From the NCBI GenBank assembly GCA_024243835.1, contig JALPMN010000637.1, positions 1 to 61,739 on the forward strand: a stretch of DNA of 61,739 nt, read 5' to 3'. This document shows, piece after piece, positions 29,349-38,930 of the stretch. Source of the stretch: Enteropsectra breve (lineage: Eukaryota > Microsporidia). How positions within the stretch are numbered: position 1 is the stretch's first letter; each line of letters begins with the position of its first letter. The notes beneath the pieces were generated by a model. The model was not told where the DNA came from. It searched no databases and saw nothing but the letters and a program-made list of their open reading frames with translations. Both the position numbers and the translations under genes were made by a program.

Positions 29349-29467
29349 CACTAAATTTAAAAACCGTTGAAGTATTGTTTTTAAATTTAGTGTTTTTAAA
29401 TTTAGTGTTTTTAAATTTAGTGTTTTTAAATTTAGTGTTTTTAAATTTAGTGTTTTTAAATTTTATG
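29349..29467. repeat. 15-bp tandem repeats with an inverted copy
   Basis: From 29378, five perfect copies and one degenerate copy of tttttaaatttagtg. At 29349-29364 lies the reverse complement, cactaaatttaaaaac, so the inverted copy can pair with any repeat unit (16-bp stem with the first one). It lies in non-coding sequence between the J-protein stop and the CCCH start. Confidence 0.9.
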
Positions 29468-29591
29468 TTATAAGATGAAGTATCTAAACTAACACTATTT
29501 ACTGGTATTAAAATAAATATAAATATTTAACAGTTCGTGAAAATAAACTGAAAATAATGAAACAACTTTTATACGCATGCCACTTTATTTC

Positions 29592-31070
29592 TTAAAACCC
29601 ACTGCGATAGTAATAGGTACGCCTTTTGCTATTTTGTCTGAAAGGATCACCACCACCGAATGAAAAATAGTCTTGTCCACCGCCTCCGCTGAAGAAGCTC
29701 TGGAAAATGTCTCCCAAATCATCGCCATAGCCGTAGCTCGCGCCTCTCTGCTGTCCGTAGCCTCCATAGCCAGTGCCTCCGCCCTGGCCGTCGTTTCCCT
29801 CAGTGGGCCTGTCGGGATCGATGCCCATGTCGTACAGCTGCTTTTTCTCGCTCTCAGAAAGAACTTGATATGCTTTGTTTATCTTTGTCTGAACTTCGTC
29901 CTTGTTTTCCATTTTCATTGAAGCACGTAGCTTCTTTTTGTAAGCCTTTTTCATTGTTTTGTCGTCAGTGTTTTTATCAACCCCCAGTATTTTGTAGTAT
30001 TCCAGGAAATCCTTTCCTGCCCTGCTTACGCCACTGCCGCGTGATGACTGCTGTCCTCCGTAGTACTGCTGCCTTTGCTGCTCTTGCTTTTTGCGCTCCT
30101 CTTCCTGCTTTCTTCTATCCTCGGCAGCCTTGGCCTCTTTCTTGAATGTTTCATGCAGCTTTAGCTTGTTTTCTATTTCCCTCAAGTTGCTGCTTGTAAG
30201 CTTGCTTTTGTACTTTTCTATTTCTTTGCGTACAACAGTCTCATTTAGTGCAATGATGCAGGCATGCAGATAGAGCGTCAGGCTTCCGCTGTCCTTCTCC
30301 GTTGCAATAAGCTGCTTGGCATATTCCAGCGCACCCTCCTTGTTCTCCTTGACCCCCTTGAGCACAAGTGTCTTAAGCGTTGCTTTCAGAAAATGTGTGT
30401 AAATGCTTGGCTTGAGTGCATCCATATCAGCCTTGTTCTTTACTCTGACATGAATCCGAAGCATATCGATGTACTTGGCCTGCGCTTGCTTGGCTTCATA
30501 CTCCCGCAGCAGACTTGTGAAAATCACAGCTTCGTTGGCTTTGCTTGGAACTTTGGCCCAGTTCGCAGCAGCCTTTGAGTAGTCACCGATTACAAACTGA
30601 TACCAACCCTGAAGATACGCCAGTTCTTCTTCATTCTTGTTCAAGCAGTGCGCAGCACGTAGGAAAAACCCGTTTAATTCAGAATTCTTGCCCTGGATAA
30701 TCTTTGTTTTGATTGCACTGGCAATTATTTGATAGTTTCGGCATGTGCTTTTGTAGAGCGTACTGATCCGCTCATCATCCCCAGAATGCAAAATCTCCAC
30801 TGCGCTCTTGGCCTTTGCCGCCATTGTGGGATCCACAGCGCTTTTCTCGTTGAGCTTTAGAATCTCTTCGTATTTCCCCATCTTCTCTAAGAGTGCTGCG
30901 TAGTTTGTTTTGAAGTTGGGCTCGTTGATGTGCGCATCCACATGCTCCGCATACAGTTTTTCTGATTCGTTGTACTGCCCTGTTTCGTTCAAGCTTTCTG
31001 CTTTCTTGTGGAAATCTTGGATGCTCAAGCTGGCACTGGTCGCTGCCCAGAGACAGTTTAGCAAAATCAT
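29592..31070 (-). CDS. ER-lumenal TPR and J-domain protein (DNAJC3/P58IPK-like) lacking HPD
   Basis: 492 aa. A short signal peptide begins the protein (MILLNCLWAATSASLS). TPR-like helical repeats cover about 20-300. A Lys/Glu/Gln-rich helix (KEAKAAEDRRKQEEERKKQE) leads to a J-like domain at 354-415: YYKILGVDKNTDDKTMKKAY, then KINKAYQVLSESEKKQLYD. This matches the DNAJC3 layout, an ER chaperone partner of BiP. The HPD tripeptide between helices II and III, needed to stimulate Hsp70 ATPase, is absent; the loop reads ASMKMENKDE. The tail is Gly/Tyr/Phe-rich, as in many J proteins. The start is set by gagcccATG. Confidence 0.85.
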   Translation of the reverse strand: MILLNCLWAATSASLSIQDFHKKAESLNETGQYNESEKLYAEHVDAHINEPNFKTNYAALLEKMGKYEEILKLNEKSAVDPTMAAKAKSAVEILHSGDDERISTLYKSTCRNYQIIASAIKTKIIQGKNSELNGFFLRAAHCLNKNEEELAYLQGWYQFVIGDYSKAAANWAKVPSKANEAVIFTSLLREYEAKQAQAKYIDMLRIHVRVKNKADMDALKPSIYTHFLKATLKTLVLKGVKENKEGALEYAKQLIATEKDSGSLTLYLHACIIALNETVVRKEIEKYKSKLTSSNLREIENKLKLHETFKKEAKAAEDRRKQEEERKKQEQQRQQYYGGQQSSRGSGVSRAGKDFLEYYKILGVDKNTDDKTMKKAYKKKLRASMKMENKDEVQTKINKAYQVLSESEKKQLYDMGIDPDRPTEGNDGQGGGTGYGGYGQQRGASYGYGDDLGDIFQSFFSGGGGQDYFSFGGGDPFRQNSKRRTYYYRSGF

Positions 31071-31851
31071 GGGCTCGATTGGCCAAATATTTTTTAATTA
31101 AGAATTTTAATGGCGTTATAAAATCATGCTTTAAGAAACAACACACAATAAGCCTCTCATTATATGGGTGCTATATAAAAATGGACAGCTTCAGCCTCTA
31201 ATTGATATCTTTTGCTTTTTCTGTTTGTTTTGTGATGGAAAAATTTTGCAAAATCTTGCTTAAGCCTTTTAAAAAGAACTGCTGCAAAGAAATCAGCTTT
31301 GTAAGTATGTTACGCATCAATAAATCTGAAAAATGATTGCTTTTACTTTTTTCTATATTTCATTATATGAATTAAACATGAATAAGCTTCATCTAATATC
31401 TATACTTAGAATCTAAATATGAATATATTTTATTCATGTACAACCGGAGCCTACTTCATAAAACGCAGACATTTCATTGTAGGAATCTGATAAACTGCTG
31501 TTAATACCGAAATAATTCGTGCATATGTAAGTCTGACCGCACAGACAACATGCTCAAGAAAACAAAACACATCTATATACATATTTTATCTGTAAACCCA
31601 TCTTCCTAATACTCATTTTCATAGTTGCTCTCAAAAAACAATATCAAGTGAGTCAAAACATATTTCATTTGCAATTTTTATGGTTTATTAAAGAAAATAA
31701 GATGTTTTAAAGATCAGCTCAAAACTGTGAGCTAGAATACATGAAATTAGTACTGCATACACCATTCGATCGTATTACAGCTACAAGTATAAATAATTAG
31801 CTTCTATTGAAATAATGAGTGCGTAATGTTAAATTAAATATTTATTTTACT
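31071..31851. other. 0.78-kb intergenic region, nothing recognised
   Basis: AT-rich spacer upstream of the J-protein gene and downstream of uS14. No ATG-initiated frame with protein-like content, no clear hairpin, no tRNA. Confidence 0.55.
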
Positions 31852-32049
31852 TTAATCAAATGACTTGAAACCAATATCCTCAGCCTTGTTGTGTAAGCAT
31901 CTTCTGCACAAATTTATTTCATATTTACGGTTGAATCCTCTGTGGTTGTTGCATCTGAGGCATCTTCTGGCACCCTTTCCTGGTATTCTGTTGTGGCAGA
32001 ATGGAGCTTCCTTCTCTATGTCCATACGTACTTTTAAGTCGTGCAGCAT
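31852..32049 (-). CDS. RPS29: Small-subunit ribosomal protein uS14 (S29)
   Basis: 65 aa from the first ATG, or 57 aa from Met9 at 32025; the second matches the usual 56 aa better. Zinc-binding cysteines sit in the classic arrangement (CLRCNNHRGFNRKYEINLC, then RRC). The ending KAEDIGFKSFD matches the S29 'yakDIGF.k.D' end. A component of the 40S head. A CCC run (gctgccccaATG) and an AAATTTT block precede the first ATG, so I give the longer form. A gtacgt sequence between the two ATGs is not convincing as a splice site. Confidence 0.9.
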   Translation of the reverse strand: MLHDLKVRMDIEKEAPFCHNRIPGKGARRCLRCNNHRGFNRKYEINLCRRCLHNKAEDIGFKSFD

Positions 32050-32316
32050 TGGGGCAGCCCTTCTGTAAAATTTTTAGAGACGCTTGAAAAATTTGTAAAA
32101 TGTTTAAATCTGTCAAAGAGCTTGGAATGTGCTGTGGGAGCAATGCTGGACGTATATTGATAAATAATATTTCCATTATTAAAAAGACAGTCGGTCATTT
32201 GCCTAAGGTTTAATTATGTGTAAAGCTATGTTTTTTCAAGCGAATGTTATGTGGCCTATAGTATTTAAAGATAAAATGTACTTCTTAAAGAAATGGATGA
32301 ACTTATTTAAACAGTG

Positions 32317-32505
32317 TTATTTGGTGCCTCCTTTCCTCGCCTGTGAGGATCCTCTAAGATATTTTTTCATCATTGGTACATAGCATATAAAAAGAACCAA
32401 CAACACAACAATCATGAGATATTGGACAGCATCCCAGGCAGTGAAGGTAGGCTCTTCATGCGGCTTCAAGCTAATAAATGGCATATCTTCTACGCGATGT
32501 CCCAT
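32317..32505 (-). CDS. Small single-pass membrane protein, 62 aa
   Basis: Not recognised. A polar 25-residue N-terminus precedes one strong hydrophobic helix (VQYLMIVVLLVLFICYVPMM) and a basic tail (KKYLRGSSQARKGGTK). The layout suits a small ER membrane subunit (translocon, signal peptidase or oligosaccharyltransferase accessory type), but none can be named. An AAATTTT block lies about 20 bases before the ATG. Confidence 0.6.
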   Translation of the reverse strand: MGHRVEDMPFISLKPHEEPTFTAWDAVQYLMIVVLLVLFICYVPMMKKYLRGSSQARKGGTK

Positions 32506-32934
32506 TAAAGAGAACTGTGAAACAAAATTTTAAAACAGAAATCTTCTGTTCCACGAATAAAGCTATAATTATACCGAAAAAATCCTCGCATATTTTATTA
32601 ACATTATATTTTCTATGTTCTCTATCTTGTATGGTATTTAGCCGTAAAATCATAAACCAATTGTATATCTGTTATTCTATGAGACTAATAAAGCTATTTG
32701 TTGTTCATCTTTACCTTGGCTGAAATGTAGCATTAAAGACGGCATTCTGGTGAAAAACTCCATCTATAACTAGACTATAGACAAAATGTAGAGTTGTGTT
32801 TGATTATGACGAATATTTGGGCACATTCATTCCTAGCCAATTGGCAAAAATTCTATAGCCCTTAAGCCAACATAGTGAATTTAAAGAAAATCTAAATACA
32901 ACGTGTAAAGTTTAACTATTTAATACTGTGCTAC
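32506..32934. other. Intergenic
   Basis: Spacer between two minus-strand membrane-protein genes. The right part is the 3' flank of the 223-aa gene. Nothing recognised besides the AAATTTT block of the small gene. Confidence 0.55.
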
Positions 32935-33606
32935 TTAAGACTCTTTATTTGCAAATTGGTTAGCCAGACTTGCCTTTCGTCTGGGCATGTCTTTGTATGG
33001 AGTGGAAAGCAGGGAGGATGATTTCTTTTCCTTTATTCCTTTCTTGTTGCTGGAAAATAAGTTCTTGAGCTTCAGGAACATCATCACTCCGCATACAACA
33101 AGAATAACACAGTACTCTGACAGCCTGTATTTCCTGATTAAATACAGTCCTGCGTTTGTGAAAATAAGGTTGAAAATCTCGCTCCTTTTGAGTGTCATGC
33201 TCTTTCTAAGAACAAGCTTCTTGAGGAAGATGCTAATGATCGACTTTATGGCCAAATATGGGAACAGCACTGCATCATTGTCCTCCTTTTTGATCAGCTT
33301 GATGTTTCCAAGGATGGCCGACACGGTTGGAAGCCCACCCAGCATCCGCAGGATGAATCTGTTTCTGCTCAGGAAGATTGAGAGCACAAAGCCAACGGCA
33401 AATTCTGCGAATGACTTTAGTGTGAAGCTAAATCTTGGCGAGTAGGCATTTGCAAGCACCGAAGCTCCAAAAGTAGTGACAAGGCATGGCAAAAAGAGGT
33501 GCTTGATGTCATTTTCTATTCCATTCTCGACCAGTGATGATACGTTCAGTATCACACTCGAAATCGTAAAGATCGGTTCAAAGTCCTCTGCTCTAAAGAA
33601 TTCCAT
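32935..33606 (-). CDS. Multi-pass membrane protein, 223 aa
   Basis: About five hydrophobic segments, including FLPCLVTTFGASVLANAY, FAVGFVLSIFLS and YCVILVVCGVMMFL. The tail is basic and Ser/Lys-rich and probably cytosolic. I considered a TRIC-type cation channel because of overall size and helix number, but its KEV signature is not present; the call stays open. The start follows a CCCCC run (tttccccctattcATG). Confidence 0.7.
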   Translation of the reverse strand: MEFFRAEDFEPIFTISSVILNVSSLVENGIENDIKHLFLPCLVTTFGASVLANAYSPRFSFTLKSFAEFAVGFVLSIFLSRNRFILRMLGGLPTVSAILGNIKLIKKEDNDAVLFPYLAIKSIISIFLKKLVLRKSMTLKRSEIFNLIFTNAGLYLIRKYRLSEYCVILVVCGVMMFLKLKNLFSSNKKGIKEKKSSSLLSTPYKDMPRRKASLANQFANKES

Positions 33607-34853
33607 GAATAGGGGGAAATATTTCTTTTCTACCTAATGTTAACAAAAAAATTTTGTCAAAAAATTTAAATACACAGCAGTGAATACTCAACACACGGCT
33701 AGCACTATTATAAAGCAGCAGGATTGATGAAATTTATGCTAGGGAAGAATCCTATTGGAAACTTAACATTATTTTCCTGAGCGGCAGAGTTTGGATGATT
33801 TCACACTACTCATGCTCATAGTTTATTCTGATAGTGCTTGCCTTAATTTCTCTACGTTAAGAAATGTACTGCAACTTTATATGCTTACTATGCACTAAAC
33901 TTTCATAATCTATTCATTTATACTACTGTAGAGTTCGCTTAAAAATTCACATTAAGACCGAGCTTTTGTGTTCCGTTTAGGCGAACTCTACTGTAGCTAT
34001 AGTGTAAAATCAGAGGCTCAGATGGAGATTCACATGTAGGTTTATTTATGATGAAGCTTGCTGCTGCTTATTGGCTAAGATCATTCGTTGAATTAGGGTA
34101 TTATCATAAAACTGAATTCCAAAAATTTATAAAATACTTATGCATGTAATGAATTGTTTGAGTATACCATCAGGGACACACTATGTTTCTGCTTTAAAAA
34201 AAATAATGTGCACCCACACAACGCTTTAATATCAATTGTTTGCAGAAGAACAAGCAATATAATAGCAGAACATCTTCATAGCACTATAGAATCGCTTAAG
34301 TCAGGAACTTTATTTCTTATGAATAAAACGGGATCATCTTGGCTCGTAACTTGATTGTAGCATGAGTAACAAACTATGTCGCCATTCATTTGATTAGTTG
34401 TGACGTTGATTAAAAAAACCACTTCTAACACTTTTACTAACTGTGCAGATCTAACAGCCTAAAAATAAATGAGCTTATGTGTATTGCTACTGTTTAATAT
34501 AAGTTTATCTTTCGATAACGTTTTCATCTTCTTGTGTAAATAGTTGCTAACGAATACATTTAAATACACATTCACTAATATACACAAAGACTGTGCGTAA
34601 ACAATATTAGATTTTGTAGTATTTGAGCGGTTTTTTAAACTTTTGTCTATAATTCAAAAAGATATCTTCTTCTTATTCATATAAGCCCCAATTTACAAAA
34701 TTTTAAAAAGCCAGAATTAAAACTTCATTTATTTATTTCCGGAAATGCTTCGGCCCACCATGCGTATATCCGGTTCTGAATAGTTTCTCCGTGCTCTTGT
34801 TTTATTTTTTTTTCAAAAAATTTTACAAAATTTTGCAGCAATCTCCAGCCCTA
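33607..34853. other. 1.25-kb intergenic region
   Basis: Divergent spacer before uS7. Contains an inverted repeat at 33928-33991 (listed) and a TTG-started frame at 34154-34354 that I do not accept. The uS7 promoter (34815-34853) has two AAATTTT-type blocks, then ccagccctaATG. Confidence 0.5.
33928..33991. other. 12-bp inverted repeat with 40-nt loop
   Basis: gtagagttcgct at 33928-33939 pairs with ggcgaactctac at 33980-33991 with one G-T pair. The flanks also repeat ctactgtag directly. Could be a small RNA hairpin or protein-binding site. Confidence 0.4.
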
Positions 34854-35423
34854 ATGGAGAATATCAAGCTCTTCAATAAATTCACATATAACGATGTAGT
34901 TGTGTCCGACGTAACACTGCAGCCAATGATAAATGTGTCTCTCCCTGGAATAGTCCCCCACACCTGCACCAAGGTGAATCTTGGTCGTTTTGGAAAGGTG
35001 CACACATCCATTGTTGAGCGCTTCGTTGTACATTTGATGCAGCACGGAAGAAACAGCGGTAAGAAGAGACTTGCCATCAGACTCTTCGAGGAGGCCTGCA
35101 ACATCATGCACGAGCGCACCCAGGAGAACCCAATCCAGCTGCTGGTAGATGCCGTGATAAATGCTGGACCAAGAGAAGACTCAGCACGTGTCGGCAGAGG
35201 AGGTTCCATGAAGAGAGCCTCTGTTGATGTGGCTCCTTATAGAAGAGTGAACATTGCCCTCAGATTCCTTGCTGACGGCATAAGAAACACAGCCTTCAAG
35301 AATAAAAAGACAATGCCCGAGGTTATTGCAAATGAAATTATAGGTGCCGCAAAGAACACCCAGAATTCTGTGGCTGTCAAGAAGAGAGAGGAGGTCGAGA
35401 GAATTGCCAAGTCTAATCGTTAA
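34854..35423 (+). CDS. RPS5: Small-subunit ribosomal protein uS7 (S5)
   Basis: 189 aa. Clear uS7: IVERFVVHLMQHGRNSGKK, ENPIQLLVDAVINAGPREDS, VGRGGSMKRASVDVAPYRRV and the ending EEVERIAKSNR. It sits in the 40S head and contacts mRNA and tRNA at the exit site. The first ATG of the frame, at 34854, is used rather than an upstream GTT/TTG extension, since CCCTA abuts it. Somewhat shorter at the N-terminus than the yeast protein. Confidence 0.97.
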   Translation: MENIKLFNKFTYNDVVVSDVTLQPMINVSLPGIVPHTCTKVNLGRFGKVHTSIVERFVVHLMQHGRNSGKKRLAIRLFEEACNIMHERTQENPIQLLVDAVINAGPREDSARVGRGGSMKRASVDVAPYRRVNIALRFLADGIRNTAFKNKKTMPEVIANEIIGAAKNTQNSVAVKKREEVERIAKSNR

Positions 35424-35917
35424 ATGATTTTAAACTAACTCTTTTTGATTTTCTTTTTTTGTACGGGGTTTGAGGAACTTTCCCTAGTAAATTTGACGCA
35501 TGGCATGTGTGGTGTTTTTGACAGGGAAATGCTTGTGCGCACTTCCTTTTCACATAGCTTTAGTCATTTTTCAATATTTGCGAGATAAAATCACTGTTTA
35601 TTATGAAAAGCGCTGTATATTATAGCTAGAAAAGTACTAATTTCATTAAACATGTGTTTTATTAAATAGTGAGTTTTTATTTTTTGATGGATAAGCACTT
35701 GATTTAAGCTGGCAAAGAGGCTAATAATAGGCTTATTTAATAAAACAGCGTGTATTGAAATCATACAGAAAGTTTGGAATGTCAGCCACTATGCTTTGCT
35801 GCTTAAATAATAAGATATTACGCGTCTATACTGCTTTTTGCCGTTATACGAAAAAAAACATAGGCTTTTTAGCAAAGACCACATTAATACTACTGTTGCT
35901 TATTTATTTTCAATATT
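35424..35917. other. Intergenic, boundary to the variable region
   Basis: AT-rich 3' spacer after uS7. Nothing recognised. From here to the right end, gene content changes from conserved to unrecognised secreted families. Confidence 0.55.
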
Positions 35918-36142
35918 CTATATAGTTATTCCAACCAGCATTCTAATTTTGTTGCACAGGTGAAGCTGCTTCATACAGTTGATATTTTTTCTGCATTTCT
36001 GAGTCTTTGGGATCATGCTACAGTTTGCATTTTTATAAATCTCCATATAGCTGCCGAAGGTTGATGAGGCCATGCAATAGCAGAGGCTCGTGAGGATTAG
36101 CACCAAAATACAGCAAACTAATATCGCATGTGCCTTGCTCAT
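35918..36142 (-). CDS. Small secreted or anchored Cys-containing protein, 74 aa
   Basis: Hydrophobic N-terminus (AILVCCILVLILTSLCYCMA) acting as a signal peptide or anchor, then a short Cys- and Lys-rich segment (CSMIPKTQKCRKNINCMKQL). Not recognised. It lies 77 bp downstream of the USP-like pseudogene on the same strand and has no CCC motif. It could be a small secreted protein or a truncated relative of the anchored USP-like genes. Confidence 0.45.
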   Translation of the reverse strand: MSKAHAILVCCILVLILTSLCYCMASSTFGSYMEIYKNANCSMIPKTQKCRKNINCMKQLHLCNKIRMLVGITI

Positions 36143-36218
36143 TTTTAGGATGATTTTTGCAAATCAAAAACAAAAAAATACGAAAAGAGCTCTTTTTAGT
36201 ACAAGACCTTTATCAAAT

Positions 36219-37359
36219 TTAATTCCAGCCACAGGCAGCTTCTCTCGCAATATAACCCTCTGTTCTAGCTGGACTTCTATCTCTATCATCTGAATCAATC
36301 CATAGCTTTATTAAAACTGCCTCGCATGGATTTTTCAGGTATATTCCGTTTATCTTGTAGCTTTGGGGCAATGACTAATAGTATCTGTACTGTAGCCAGT
36401 CGGGAAGCACAAACCCTTCATTTGAATTCTTGCTGTGAAGGATCTGTATATGCACCATTTTCCATAGTTTTAGCTATGACGTTCGCTGGGGCTCATTATT
36501 ATCGTTAATTGCTAGTTCTTTGCCTTTGTTAAAACCATAAAAATATAAATCTGGGTCCGCATACACGCACCTTCTAAATGTGACTGTCATCTCCTGGCTC
36601 TCCTCATGTTGCTCGAAAGGATTTTCTAAGTGGGCAACAGCATCTCACAAGAAGCTTTCATTTCTGCCTCACTTTCTCTACAAAGCAGCAGTATGATATA
36701 CTGGGCGATATTCTGTTCATTTGGCATATTGTCGGTCAAAATAGAGCAGATTTCTATTATGCTTGCACCATCAATATAGTCCTGGTTTTGTATATTTCTC
36801 AATGCCTGCAAGACGGGTATATCTTTATGATACACAGCTTCTGTTCTTTCTGCTGTAAACTCAGTTAATTTTGTTGTACTATAATATATAGCACTATAAA
36901 ATATCGTTTTTTTAGAACCCCAATCTCTCCCACACTCATAAATAAATACTTTATTACGACAAATTTATCATATGTTGAAAGAAGTTCTTCTGAACACAAT
37001 ATATCATTCCACTTATTGTTGCTCAAATCATCAGATAATAAAGCATTATCTTCTGGATATTTTGGATATCAGAAGATAATCCCGTTTTTAGCACTAGATC
37101 TGCTGGAATTTCTTCCGCTGTGGAGTGACATCAGGACTTGGATTTGGTTAAAATCCCTTGCTGTGGGATAATCTTCACTTTTAGCTTCTGATGCTTGAGG
37201 CGACGGAAGAATTTTAATTATATAGCCTACTAAAATGATTAATCCAACGAGGGCAAGGACGAGTATTAGTCCCTGGATTTTTATGCCGAATTTCTTTGCA
37301 TGGGTAGCCCAGAGAATTTTGTTGTGGCTTTGGGTGTTATTGCTAAAAGAGGGATGGAT
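36219..37359 (-). pseudogene. Broken USP-like gene with N-terminal membrane anchor
   Basis: Reading the minus strand gives protein-like sequence across the whole stretch but in shifting frames. A hydrophobic anchor (QGLILVLALVGLIILVGYII) is followed by YPEDNALLSDDLSNNKW. After a frame change comes TIFYSAIYYSTTKLTEF and then NIAQYIILLLCRESEAE. After a second frame change come ENPFEQHEESQ, VTFRRCVYADPD and, near the end, YKINGIYLKNPCEAV, with a stop at 36219-36221. I count an in-frame TGA (37069-37071), two frameshifts (near 36960 and 36645) and two in-frame TAG codons. No in-frame ATG before the anchor. The order of segments parallels 57158-58196, including the helix-rich region that resembles the Q-box of ubiquitin-specific proteases. 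A clear relic of that family. Confidence 0.65.
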
Positions 37360-38465
37360 TTAAAAATTCAGGAAATTATCCTAGAGAAAATTTGTTCCTC
37401 AAGAAAGCGAATACTTCATAAAGTCAGATGGTGGGGTAGTGGCTGAAATAAATTTGCTATAAATGTGATAATTTGAAAAAAATAATGCTTCTTTATTACA
37501 AAAATCTAGATGGGGATTGTTCGAAATGCAGTGAAAGTGACTGAGCTGCGTGTTTTTGAGTACTGAAGATATATTTGTTTTAGTATAGCACAGAAAATAA
37601 GCTTCAAGCTTTTGCAATTATACATCATAAAGATTACTATTTGATCTTTATTGTGCAGAGCGATATCAAGAATTAGTATTTTAGATTTTTGGAATGTAAT
37701 TTTGGATTACATTGTATTGTTGAAAAAAACATGGCCACATTTTGCATTGGATTTATCTTATTACTGATTATAATTTTTTTATTAGTATTAAATGCGGGTA
37801 TCTACTACAGTTCATTATTATTTTTCACAGTTCTGGAATTTGACTTTCTCTTTAAAAATCGTCCGCCCTACAGCATATGCCGGATATTTATGAAATGCTT
37901 CAGATATAGTTTAGGAGAATTGATTTGAATTGCTACTAAGATACAATTTTTAAAATCTTTTTGAAAGCTAGATAGCATTGATAAAATGCAAACAATGCTT
38001 AAGCTTACAATCATACTTTTTAATTTTCCTATAAGGGGTTTTCTCTTATTGACAGACACACTATACAATATAAGAAATGATTCAGCCAAGGCTACTCACC
38101 AGATATACAAATTATAAAAAGTACATTTCATGTGATACACGTGATAAGTATCTTTTAGTTTATTGCAGTTGAACTTTTAACCTAGCCTTTCTCATAGAAG
38201 TTAGTAGCGATGCGTCAAAAATACGAAACTAATGACTACTAATTATAACAGAGTTAGATATAAAATACAATGGAGTATATTAAAACCATTTTCATTTAAG
38301 GGTTTTAAATAGAATTAAAGCCAAGCATCTGTATAATTGGAGCTTCGCAACAATTATATGTAAATAAATGAGAGCCCATTGGTTTGATTACAATAAGAGC
38401 AGGAGCTGCTTATCAGAAGTCTGGAAGAAAAAAATCAATTTATTCATAGTTCGCAGCAAACTTTC
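37360..38465. other. Intergenic with one possible small membrane ORF
   Basis: Apart from the uncertain 65-aa frame at 37731-37928, I see no gene. Several other frames here start only with TTG and look random. Confidence 0.5.
37731..37928 (+). CDS. Possible small membrane or secreted protein, 65 aa
   Basis: ATG at 37731 in a good context (aaaaaaacATGG). The first 26 residues are strongly hydrophobic (FCIGFILLLIIIFLLVLNAG), then a short basic tail. No CCC motif. In AT-rich DNA such frames arise by chance, so support is weak. Confidence 0.3.
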   Translation: MATFCIGFILLLIIIFLLVLNAGIYYSSLLFFTVLEFDFLFKNRPPYSICRIFMKCFRYSLGELI

Positions 38466-38736
38466 AAAAAAGAAAAAGTCACTGGCGCTCCCTATGGCAA
38501 ATTCACTGCTCCAGAGGTATCATACCCTTTGCGAACTTTGATTCGGCATGGTAAGGGTTGGGGCAATTATAAATAGGCTTCCGGGCAAGGCGATCGAATC
38601 CAACGAGTTTGAAGGTTTTCAGCCGACAACTGGGCAAGCTCCCTGCAAGGGTTTCGGTAGGCACCACAGTCCAGGTCTCAGGGCGGTCATCAGCAGGAGA
38701 GTCTCATGGCAGAGAAGCCTGGAAGTCTTCTTTTAG
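38466..38736 (-). ncRNA. GC-rich structured block, candidate non-coding RNA of unknown identity
   Basis: About 270 bp, clearly more GC-rich than surrounding non-coding DNA. It has no convincing ORF but many potential helices: ggcttc (38578 region) with gaagcc (38714 region), tgcgaa/ttcggca with one bulge, and cctgcaaggg. On the minus strand the block ends with a hairpin ctggagc...gcgccag followed by TTTTTCTTTTTT (38466-38477), the form of a Pol III terminator; this is why I prefer the minus strand. A B-box-like gatcgaatcc is readable on the plus strand. I tested RNase P, MRP, SRP, U3, U6 and 5S landmarks by eye and none fits well. Confidence 0.45.
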
Positions 38737-38930
38737 TTTCTTCCTCTACTTGCTTAGTTCAAGTCCCCTTAATTCAAACGTAGAGTATAAAAGAAAACAG
38801 AAATTGATAGTGCTATTACAAGCATCTACAAAAAAAGCTTAATTAGTGAATTGCCCTTTATACCTGCCATTAAAGATTTTTATTCTTGGCATTCTTTAGC
38901 ATACAACTACGTCAAATGGTTTGAAAGTTT

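Noticed and set aside
32025..32049. Possible intron (gtacgt) in the start of uS14
   Set aside because: The uninterrupted frame already gives a full-length uS14 and no branch site/AG pair is seen.
32935..33606. TRIC cation channel identity for the multi-pass protein
   Set aside because: Size fits, but the KEV and glycine signatures are not found.
34154..34354. 66-codon plus-strand frame before uS7
   Set aside because: TTG start, the only ATG is near its end, and nothing is recognised.
37399..37617. 72-codon minus-strand frame
   Set aside because: TTG start, no recognisable content.
38466..38736. RNase P, MRP, SRP, U3, U6 or 5S RNA identity
   Set aside because: Isolated matches only (a TGATGA/CTGA pair, ggagcag, a B-box-like string). 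None gives the ordered set of conserved elements.
38548..38842. Two overlapping plus-strand frames in the GC-rich block
   Set aside because: They lie inside the structured block, their start context is poor and the predicted peptides look random. A non-coding RNA explains the block better.
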